The notes beneath the pieces are model-generated. The model saw nothing but the letters and a program-made list of their open reading frames with translations. It had not been told where the DNA came from and did not search any database. The position numbers and the translations under genes are program-made. A DNA stretch of 64,000 nt from Streptomyces genisteinicus (GTDB lineage: Bacteria > Actinomycetota > Actinomycetes > Streptomycetales > Streptomycetaceae): positions 3,734,501 to 3,798,500 of the forward strand of contig NZ_CP060825.1 of assembly GCF_014489615.1 (NCBI RefSeq), in the 5' to 3' direction. Positions within the stretch are counted from its first letter, which is position 1. Each line of letters begins with the position of its first letter. Below, piece by piece: positions 56,285 to 64,000 of the stretch.

Positions 56285-58552
56285 TTACTTCACGGGCTCC
56301 GGTTCCGGGGCGTCCGCCGTCTCGTCGGTGGGCTCCGGGTCGGCCGGGGTCTTCACCGAGTCCAGCAGGAGCTGGGCGACGTCGACGACCTGGAGGCTCT
56401 CCTTCGCCTGGCCGTCGTTCTTCTTGCCGTTGACCGAGTCGGTGAGCATGACCAGGCAGAACGGGCAGGCGGTGGAGACGATGTCCGGGTTGAGGGACAG
56501 CGCCTCGTCCACGCGCTCGTTGTTGATGCGCTTGCCGATCCGCTCCTCCATCCACATCCGCGCGCCGCCGGCGCCGCAGCAGAAGCCGCGCTCCTTGTGG
56601 CGGTGCATCTCCTGCTGGCGCAGGCCCGGGACCTTGTCCATGATCTCGCGCGGGGGCGTGTAGACCTTGTTGTGGCGGCCCAGGTAGCACGGGTCGTGAT
56701 AGGTGATCAGGCCCTCGACGGGCGTGACCGGGATCAGCCGGCCCTCGTCGATCAGGTGCTGGAGCAGCTGCGTGTGGTGGATGACCTCGAACTCGCCGCC
56801 GAGCTGCGGGTACTCGTTGGCGATGGTGTTGAAGCAGTGCGGGCAGGTCGCGACGATCTTCTTGGCCGACTTCGGCTTCTTCGTCGACTCGTCCTCGTCG
56901 TCCTCGCCGAACGCCATGTTCAGCATCGCGACGTTCTCCTGGCCGAGCTGCTGGAACAGCGGCTCGTTGCCGAGGCGGCGGGGCGAGTCACCGGTGCACT
57001 TCTCGTCGCCGCCCATGATCGCGAACTTCACGCCCGCGATGTGCAGCAGCTCGGCGAAGGCCTTGGTGGTCTTCTTGGCCCGGTCCTCCAGCGCGCCGGC
57101 GCAGCCGACCCAGTAGAGGTAGTCGACCTCGCCGAGGTCCTCGATGTCCTTGCCGACGATCGGGACCTCGAAGTCGACCTCCTTGGTCCACTCGACGCGC
57201 TGCTTCTTGGCCAGACCCCAGGGGTTGCCCTTCTTCTCCAGGTTCTTGAGCATCGTGCCCGCCTCGGAGGGGAACGCGGACTCGATCATCACCTGGTAGC
57301 GGCGCATGTCGACGATGTGGTCGATGTGCTCGATGTCGACCGGGCACTGCTCGACGCAGGCGCCGCAGGTGGTGCAGGACCACAGGACGTCCGGGTCGAT
57401 GACGCCGTTCTCCTCGAACGTGCCGATCAGCGGGCGCTCGGCCTCGGCGAGCGCCGTCGCGGGCACGTCCTTCAGCTGCTCCTCGGACGCCTTCTCCTCG
57501 CCCTCCATCGACTTGCCGCCGCCGGCCAGCAGGTACGGGGCCTTGGCGTGCGCGTGGTCGCGCAGCGACATGATCAGGAGCTTCGGCGAGAGCGGCTTGC
57601 CGGTGTTCCAGGCGGGGCACTGCGACTGGCAGCGGCCGCACTCGGTGCAGGTGGAGAAGTCGAGGATGCCCTTCCAGGAGAACTGCTCGACCTGGGAGAC
57701 GCCGTAGACGTCGTCCTCGCCCGGGTCCTCGAAGTCGATCTCCTTGCCGCCCGTGGTCATCGGCTGGAGCGCGCCGAGCGCGGTCCCGCCGGTGGCGTTG
57801 CGCTTGAACCAGATGTTCGGGAAGCCGAGGAAGCGGTGCCAGGCCACGCCCATGTTGGTGTTGAGCGAGACGGTGATCATCCAGATCAGCGAGGTGCCGA
57901 TCTTGACCATCGCGGTGAAGTAGACCAGCGTCTGGAGCGTGGAGAGCGACAGGCCCTCGAAGGCGAGGACCAGCGGGTACGACGCGAAGTAGGCGGCCTC
58001 GTAGCCCTCCACGTGGTGGATCGCGCCTTCCAGGCCGCGCAGCACGTAGATCGCCAGGCCGATGGTGAGGATGACGTACTCGACGAAGTAGGCCTGCCAC
58101 GCCTTGGAGCCCGCGAAGCGGGACTTGCGGCCGGCGCGGGACGGCAGGTTGAGGAGCCGGATCGCCATCAGCACGAGGATGCCGAGGATCGTCATCACAC
58201 CGATGAACTCGATGTACATCTCGAACGGCAGGAAGCCGCCGACGAGCGGCAGGACCCAGTCGGCCTGGAAGAGCTGCCCGTACGCCTGCGCCAGGGTGGG
58301 CGGCAGCGTCAGGAAGCCGATCGCGACGAACCAGTGCGCGAAGCCCACGATGCCCCAGCGGTTCATCCGCGTGTGGCCGAGGAACTCCTTGGCCAGGGTG
58401 ACCGTGCGCGCCTTCGGGTCGTCGGTGCGGCTGCCCGCGGGGACGGGCTGGCCGAGCCGGACGAAGCGGTAGATCTGCGCGACGGCTCGGGCGATGAGGG
58501 CAACGCCGACCACGGTCAGGGTCAGCGACACAATGATCGCGGCGAGTTGCAT
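56285..58552 (-). CDS. EtfD-like membrane Fe-S oxidoreductase (CCG-domain)
   Basis: 755 residues. Six N-terminal membrane segments form a nitrate-reductase-gamma-like domain (~1-245). Two 4Fe-4S motifs follow (CTECGRCQSQCP; CTTCGACVEQCP), then two heterodisulfide-reductase-type CCG domains (CPHCFNTIANEY...HDPCYLGRHN; GFCCGAGGARMW...ACPFCLVML). The layout matches mycobacterial Rv0338c/EtfD, which takes electrons from ETF to menaquinone during beta-oxidation. ATG 58552. The upstream TAC-N4-CGGTAA motif matches one before the acyl-CoA dehydrogenase, in keeping with that role. Confidence 0.92.
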   Translation of the reverse strand: MQLAAIIVSLTLTVVGVALIARAVAQIYRFVRLGQPVPAGSRTDDPKARTVTLAKEFLGHTRMNRWGIVGFAHWFVAIGFLTLPPTLAQAYGQLFQADWVLPLVGGFLPFEMYIEFIGVMTILGILVLMAIRLLNLPSRAGRKSRFAGSKAWQAYFVEYVILTIGLAIYVLRGLEGAIHHVEGYEAAYFASYPLVLAFEGLSLSTLQTLVYFTAMVKIGTSLIWMITVSLNTNMGVAWHRFLGFPNIWFKRNATGGTALGALQPMTTGGKEIDFEDPGEDDVYGVSQVEQFSWKGILDFSTCTECGRCQSQCPAWNTGKPLSPKLLIMSLRDHAHAKAPYLLAGGGKSMEGEEKASEEQLKDVPATALAEAERPLIGTFEENGVIDPDVLWSCTTCGACVEQCPVDIEHIDHIVDMRRYQVMIESAFPSEAGTMLKNLEKKGNPWGLAKKQRVEWTKEVDFEVPIVGKDIEDLGEVDYLYWVGCAGALEDRAKKTTKAFAELLHIAGVKFAIMGGDEKCTGDSPRRLGNEPLFQQLGQENVAMLNMAFGEDDEDESTKKPKSAKKIVATCPHCFNTIANEYPQLGGEFEVIHHTQLLQHLIDEGRLIPVTPVEGLITYHDPCYLGRHNKVYTPPREIMDKVPGLRQQEMHRHKERGFCCGAGGARMWMEERIGKRINNERVDEALSLNPDIVSTACPFCLVMLTDSVNGKKNDGQAKESLQVVDVAQLLLDSVKTPADPEPTDETADAPEPEPVK

Positions 58553-58592
58553 GGGAGGCTCCTCGGGCCTGCGAGGGTGGGTGATCCGGCAC

Positions 58593-58605
58593 TACTAAGC
58601 GGTAA
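58593..58605. promoter_or_regulatory. candidate fatty-acid-oxidation operator (TACTAAGCGGTAA)
   Basis: It lies 41-53 bp before the EtfD-like start, within an AT-rich promoter-like patch. Nine of 13 positions match the site at 693-705. Confidence 0.45.
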
Positions 58606-58678
58606 CTTATTCAGTCCATGCTGAGACTACCCACTTGTTCCGCCGCACTGTAGTTGGGCCACCGGTGATCTGTGTCGC

Positions 58679-59224
58679 TCAGGCAACCCTGACCGGCACC
58701 GGGTGGACCGTGAGATCACGCCGCCGTCCCCGGACCGCCGCAGGCAGGGTGCGCAGCAGGATCACGAGGTCGAGCCCCAGCCAGTGCTGCTCCACATAAT
58801 GCAGGTCGAGCACGTCCATTTCCTCCCAGGGCAGCTCCGAGCGTCCGCCGATCTGCCACAGCCCGGTCATCCCGGGGCGCACCGCGAGCCGGGCGCGGGC
58901 GGCGCCGCCCCGTCCGGCGGGGGCCGCCAGGGGGCGCGGGCCCACCAGGGACATCTCGCCGCGCACCACGTTGAGCAGTTGCGGCAGCAGCTCCAGGAAG
59001 TGGCGGCGCAGCAGCCGCCCCACGGGGGTGAGCGCTCCGCCGTGGGTCGTGCGGAACGTGAACACCGTGAACGCCCGGCCGTCCAGCCCGGCGCGCTCGG
59101 TGCGCCGGAGCGCGGGTCCCGGGGAGGTCGCCGCGACGGCGGCCGCGGCCGCCAGCAGCAGTGGCGCCAGGACGGTCAGCAGGAGTGCGCCGACCGTCAG
59201 ATCGACGGTTCGCTTGGCCGACAT
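58679..59224 (-). CDS. short bacterial sugar-phosphate transferase, altered catalytic dyad
   Basis: 181 residues, a monotopic phosphoglycosyl transferase (PF02397). The N-terminal membrane segment is KRTVDLTVGALLLTVLAPLLLAA, then SPGPALRRTERAGLDGRAFTVFTFRT, RLLRRHFLELLPQLLNVVRGEMSLVGPRP and LAVRPGMTGLWQIGGRSELPWEEM. In active members the Asp-Glu dyad sits in LDELPQL; here it reads LELLPQL, so nucleophile Asp is Glu and the Glu is Leu. Normally it moves sugar-1-phosphate to undecaprenyl phosphate; activity is doubtful here. No glycan genes nearby. ATG 59224. Confidence 0.85.
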   Translation of the reverse strand: MSAKRTVDLTVGALLLTVLAPLLLAAAAAVAATSPGPALRRTERAGLDGRAFTVFTFRTTHGGALTPVGRLLRRHFLELLPQLLNVVRGEMSLVGPRPLAAPAGRGGAARARLAVRPGMTGLWQIGGRSELPWEEMDVLDLHYVEQHWLGLDLVILLRTLPAAVRGRRRDLTVHPVPVRVA

Positions 59225-59362
59225 GTCCGCCCGCCCTTCCTCACCCGCGAGAATGCGTGCCCGTTTTCTGCTGCTATGACTGTTGCAGATGGGTACGCGG
59301 GGGTGGGTGAGCCACGCGAAGCGGCCCGCGGGAGCGGGGGTGCCTGTAAGGGCTGGATAAAA

Positions 59363-59383
59363 GTTGAGCGCCCTCGACTCATG
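59363..59383. promoter_or_regulatory. HAIR-like element, distal (HspR site)
   Basis: GTTGAGC-N7-ACTCATG, an imperfect match to CTTGAGT-N7-ACTCAAG, with identical spacing to the proximal element 52 bp downstream. Confidence 0.6.
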
Positions 59384-59414
59384 TCTGTTGACGCGATCCG
59401 GTCCGTCGTGCATC

Positions 59415-59435
59415 CTTGAGCCTGTTCCACTCAAG
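59415..59435. promoter_or_regulatory. HAIR element, proximal (HspR site)
   Basis: CTTGAGC-N7-ACTCAAG, 13 of 14 arm positions matching the HspR inverted repeat, 18 bp before the dnaK ATG. HspR is encoded by the last gene of the operon. Confidence 0.9.
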
Positions 59436-59453
59436 TCATCAGGAGGATTCGAA

Positions 59454-61300
<1,847 letters not shown>

Positions 61301-61304
<4 letters not shown>

Positions 61305-61954
61305 CCGAGGAGACTCCGGGGTTCGACGAGCACGACGAGAACCCCGACGTCCCCTCCGGCGCGACACCTGACGACGCCGCCGAGACCGACGGGTCCTCCG
61401 AGAAGGAGGGCCCGGCGGCCCCGGCAGGGGACGCAGCCACAGCGGGTCTGACCGCCCAGCTGGACCAGGTCCGCACCGCGCTCAGCGAGCGCACCGGGGA
61501 CCTCCAGCGGCTCCAGGCCGAGTACCAGAACTACCGCCGCCGCGTGGAGCGCGACAGGGTGACGGTCAAGGAGATCGCCACGGCGACCCTGCTGACCGAA
61601 CTCCTGCCGGTGCTCGACGACATCGGGCGCGCGCGGGAGCACGGGGAGCTGGTCGGCGGGTTCAAGTCCGTCGCCGAGTCCCTGGAGACCGCCGCCGCCA
61701 AGATGGGGCTCCAGCAGTTCGGCAAGGAGGGCGAGCCCTTCGACCCGACGATCCACGAGGCGCTGATGCACTCGTACGCGCCGGATGTCACCGAGACCAC
61801 ATGCGTCGCGGTGCTCCAGCCGGGGTACCGCATCGGCGAGCGCACGATCCGCCCCGCGCGGGTCGCCGTGGCCGAGCCCCAGCCGGGCGCGGCCCCGGCA
61901 CCGAAGGAAGAGAAGCAGGCCGACGAGGAGAGCGGTGGCCCCGACGCGGGCTGA
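61301..61954 (+). CDS. grpE: nucleotide exchange factor GrpE
   Basis: 217 residues. An acidic disordered N-terminus precedes a long coiled coil (AQLDQVRTALSERTGDLQRLQAEYQNYRRRVERDR) and the beta-domain with FDPTIHEALMHSYAPDV and ...CVAVLQPGYRIGERTIRPARVAV. It releases ADP from DnaK. GTG start overlapping the dnaK stop (GTGA). The C-terminal tail is Pro/Glu-rich. Confidence 0.98.
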
Positions 61955-61984
61955 CGCGCGAAACGTCCGGGAGGAGGGACGTCG

Positions 61985-63172
61985 ATGAGCACGAAGGACT
62001 TCGTCGAGAAGGACTACTACAAGGTTCTCGGCGTCCCCAAGGACGCCACCGAGGCCGAGATCAAGAAGGCGTACCGGAAGCTCGCCCGCGAGAACCACCC
62101 GGACGCCAACAAGGGCGACACCGCGGCCGAGGAGCGCTTCAAGGAGATCTCCGAGGCCAACGACGTCCTGGGCGACCCCAAGCGGCGCAAGGAGTACGAC
62201 GAGGCACGCGCCCTCTTCGGCAACGGGGGCTTCCGGGCCCCCGGCGCCAACGGGCCCGGCGGCAGCTTCAACTTCGACCTGGGCGACCTCTTCGGAGGCG
62301 CCCAGGGCCAGGGAGCGCCGGGCGGCGCCGGCGGTTTCGGCGGCGGCCTCGGGGACGTCTTCGGCGGTCTGTTCAACCGGGGCGCCGGACCGGGCACGCG
62401 GACGCAGCCGCGCCGCGGCCAGGACGTCGAGTCCGAGGTGACGCTCAGCTTCACCGAAGCCGTCGACGGGGCCACGGTCCCGCTCCGGATGTCCAGCCAG
62501 GCGCCCTGCAAGGCGTGCGCCGGCACCGGCGACAAGAACGGCACCCCCCGGGTGTGCCCGACCTGCGTCGGCACCGGCCAGGTCTCCCGGGGCGGCAGCG
62601 GCTCGTTCTCGCTGACCGACCCGTGCGTGGACTGCAAGGGCCGCGGGCTGATCGCCGAGACCCCGTGCGACGTCTGCAAGGGCAGCGGCCGGGCTCGCAG
62701 TTCGCGCACCATGCAGGTGCGCATCCCGGCGGGCGTCTCGGACGGGCAGCGCATCCGGCTGCGCGGCAAGGGCGCCCCGGGTGAGCGCGGCGGTCCGGCG
62801 GGCGACCTGTACGTGGTCGTGCACGTGGACGGCCACCCCGTGTTCGGCCGCAAGGACGACAACCTCACCGTCACCGTGCCCGTCACCTACGTGGAGGCGG
62901 CGCTGGGCGGCGAGGTGAAGGTTCCCACCCTCGGCGGTCCGCCGGTCACGCTCAAGCTGCCCGCCGGCACGCCCAACGGGCGCACCATGCGGGCCCGCGG
63001 CAAGGGCGCGGTCCGCAAGGACGGCACCCGCGGCGACCTGCTGGTGACGGTCGAGGTCACCGTGCCGAAGGAGCTGGACGACAAGGCGAAGGAAGCGCTG
63101 GAGGCCTACCGCGAAGCCACCGCGGACGAGGACCCGCGGGCCGAGCTGTTCCAGGCCGCGAAGGGAGCTTGA
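61985..63172 (+). CDS. dnaJ: DnaJ co-chaperone
   Basis: 395 residues. The J-domain has KDYYKVLGVPKDATEAEIKKAYRKLAR and HPD in ENHPDANKG. A Gly/Phe-rich region (~85-140) is followed by four zinc-finger repeats (CKACAGTG, CPTCVGTG, CVDCKGRG, CDVCKGSG) and the C-terminal substrate domain (GDLYVVVHVDGHPVFGRKDDN). It stimulates DnaK ATPase. ATG 61985 with GGGAGGAGG upstream, 30 bp after grpE. Confidence 0.98.
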   Translation: MSTKDFVEKDYYKVLGVPKDATEAEIKKAYRKLARENHPDANKGDTAAEERFKEISEANDVLGDPKRRKEYDEARALFGNGGFRAPGANGPGGSFNFDLGDLFGGAQGQGAPGGAGGFGGGLGDVFGGLFNRGAGPGTRTQPRRGQDVESEVTLSFTEAVDGATVPLRMSSQAPCKACAGTGDKNGTPRVCPTCVGTGQVSRGGSGSFSLTDPCVDCKGRGLIAETPCDVCKGSGRARSSRTMQVRIPAGVSDGQRIRLRGKGAPGERGGPAGDLYVVVHVDGHPVFGRKDDNLTVTVPVTYVEAALGGEVKVPTLGGPPVTLKLPAGTPNGRTMRARGKGAVRKDGTRGDLLVTVEVTVPKELDDKAKEALEAYREATADEDPRAELFQAAKGA

Positions 63173-63173
63173 C

Positions 63174-63626
63174 ATGGAGGGCCGTCCGGGACGCAGCCGC
63201 AACCCCTACGAACTGACCGACGAGTCGCCGGTGTACGTGATCTCGGTGGCCGCGCAGCTGTCGGGCCTGCATCCGCAGACCCTGCGGCAGTACGACCGCC
63301 TCGGTCTCGTCTCCCCGGACCGCACCGCGGGCCGGGGCCGGCGCTACTCGGCCCGCGACATCGAACTGCTGCGCACGGTGCAGCAGTTGTCGCAGGACGA
63401 GGGCATCAACCTCGCGGGCATCAAGCGCATCATCGAACTGGAGAACCAGGTCGCCGCGCTCCAGGCCCGGGTCGCCGAGCTGTCGGCGGCGGTCGAGGGC
63501 GCGGCCGTGGCCATGCAGCAGCGGGAGGCGCAGGTGCACGCCTCCTACCGGCGCGACCTGGTGCCCTACCAGGACGTGCAGCACACCAGCGCGCTGGTGG
63601 TGTGGCGGCCCAGGCGGACCGAGTAG
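63174..63626 (+). CDS. hspR: HspR heat-shock repressor (MerR family)
   Basis: 150 residues. MerR winged helix VYVISVAAQLSGLHPQTLRQYDRLGLVSPDR with RRYSARDIELLRTVQQLSQDEGINLAGIKRII, then a coiled coil (ELENQVAALQARVAELSAAVEG). It binds HAIR sites, two of which precede dnaK, with DnaK as co-repressor, so the operon is autoregulated. ATG one base after the dnaJ stop. Confidence 0.98.
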   Translation: MEGRPGRSRNPYELTDESPVYVISVAAQLSGLHPQTLRQYDRLGLVSPDRTAGRGRRYSARDIELLRTVQQLSQDEGINLAGIKRIIELENQVAALQARVAELSAAVEGAAVAMQQREAQVHASYRRDLVPYQDVQHTSALVVWRPRRTE

Positions 63627-63648
63627 CGGGCCGCGCAGGGGAGTTGTG

Positions 63649-63683
63649 CAGGGGCCGGAGGGCGATACGCCTTCCGGCCCCTG
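63649..63683. terminator. terminator of the dnaK operon
   Basis: A 16-bp stem with one G-U pair (63649-63664 with 63668-63683) and an ATA loop. The following ~110 bp hold GGGCGCGTAC-type repeats and GC-rich inverted repeats but no gene. Confidence 0.8.
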
Positions 63684-63794
63684 CGGCGTGCCCCCGGGGG
63701 CGCGTACGCGGGCGCGTACGGGCGCGCGGGCGCCCGGGGCGATGCGTACCCCGGCCCGCGCGCACCGGGCGCGTACGGGCGCACGGGGCGCCCC

Positions 63795-64000
63795 TCAGCC
63801 GGCGTCGTCGAGGATGCCCGACTGGGCGATGAGGTAGCCGAGCTGGGCCCTGCTGCCGCTGCCCAGGGTCGCGTTCAGTTTGGCGATGTGGGCGCGGCAG
63901 GTGCGGACGTTCATCCCGAGGCGGCGGGCGATCGAGTCGTCCACATGGCCTTCGACGAGGAGTTTGGCGATCGAGCGCTGCACGCTGGTGATGCCGTCCA
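63795..64000 (-). CDS. LuxR-type response regulator, C-terminal part only
   Basis: The last ~67 residues of a protein whose start lies beyond the window. The helix-turn-helix is LuxR/GerE type: IAKLLVEGHVDDSIARRLGMNVRTCRAHIAKLNATLGSGSRAQLGYLIAQSG. The VEGHVDDSIARRLGMNVRTCRAH pattern (rather than A-G-S-N-E-I-A) is typical of Streptomyces 'LuxR C-terminal-related' orphan regulators with an N-terminal helical domain. Convergent with hspR. Confidence 0.85.
   Translation of the reverse strand, partial: DGITSVQRSIAKLLVEGHVDDSIARRLGMNVRTCRAHIAKLNATLGSGSRAQLGYLIAQSGILDDAG

Overview
The window is chromosomal DNA from a Streptomyces-type actinomycete. The evidence is very high G+C with strong third-position GC bias, many GTG starts, long GC-rich hairpin terminators, and characteristic genes: a dnaK-grpE-dnaJ-hspR operon with HAIR operators, DUF2630, an ECF41 sigma factor and a PhoX family phosphatase with a twin-arginine signal. 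Both ends are cut inside genes: an acyl-CoA dehydrogenase on the left and a LuxR-type regulator on the right.

Layout. 0-9 kb is housekeeping: acyl-CoA dehydrogenase, SseB-like protein, pirin, AI-2E family transporter, aspS, an L,D-transpeptidase-like lipoprotein and metG. 9-20 kb holds a VWA protein with a long Ala/Pro/Glu arm, PhoX, an uncharacterised helical protein, an S4 protein, an FUSC-type membrane protein, DUF2630, a medium-chain oxidoreductase with an in-frame 9-bp microsatellite, and an EEP-family hydrolase. 20-27 kb has a drug-type ABC exporter pair, a universal stress protein, a flavin reductase/luciferase-like pair, a DUF4239 protein and a proline-rich surface protein behind a Zur/Fur-like palindrome. 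27-32 kb has a FadH-type reductase, a PadR regulator and a beta-propeller phytase. 32-36 kb is a sulfide/persulfide-type locus (rhodanese, CstR-like repressor, TauE/SafE exporter, MBL-rhodanese fusion) tied together by three ATACCC-N4-GGGTAT operators. 36-42.6 kb has a PP2C phosphatase, DUF5988, an NDH-2-like oxidoreductase next to an ECF41 sigma factor, and a secreted FG-GAP protein.

42.6-52 kb is the accessory region. It opens with a frameshifted gene remnant and about 0.6 kb without genes. A visibly lower-GC overlapping gene pair follows: a DUF262 protein and a HEPN protein with an RNxxxH motif. Next comes a partial copy of the 3' half of a tRNA-Gly gene together with its terminator. A three-gene, 4-bp-overlapping operon follows, encoding a 1698-residue caspase-like/GHKL-ATPase protein, a small Cys-rich protein and a membrane protein. 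The intact tRNA-Gly(CCC) closes the region. The intact tRNA at one end and its 3' half in direct orientation at the other look like the scars of a tRNA-targeted integrative element that has lost its integrase. I consider the caspase/GHKL operon and the DUF262-HEPN pair the best candidates for a poorly described defence or regulated cell-death system.

52-64 kb returns to core genes: a small zinc-ribbon-like protein, dcd, a phosphoribosyltransferase, a TerD-VWA protein, a Yip1-like membrane protein, an EtfD-like membrane Fe-S oxidoreductase, a short sugar-phosphate transferase with an altered catalytic dyad, and the HspR-controlled chaperone operon. Several regulatory links can be read from the DNA: candidate PHO boxes before phoX and the phytase, a shared TAC-N4-CGGTAA motif before the acyl-CoA dehydrogenase and the EtfD-like gene, and two HAIR elements before dnaK.
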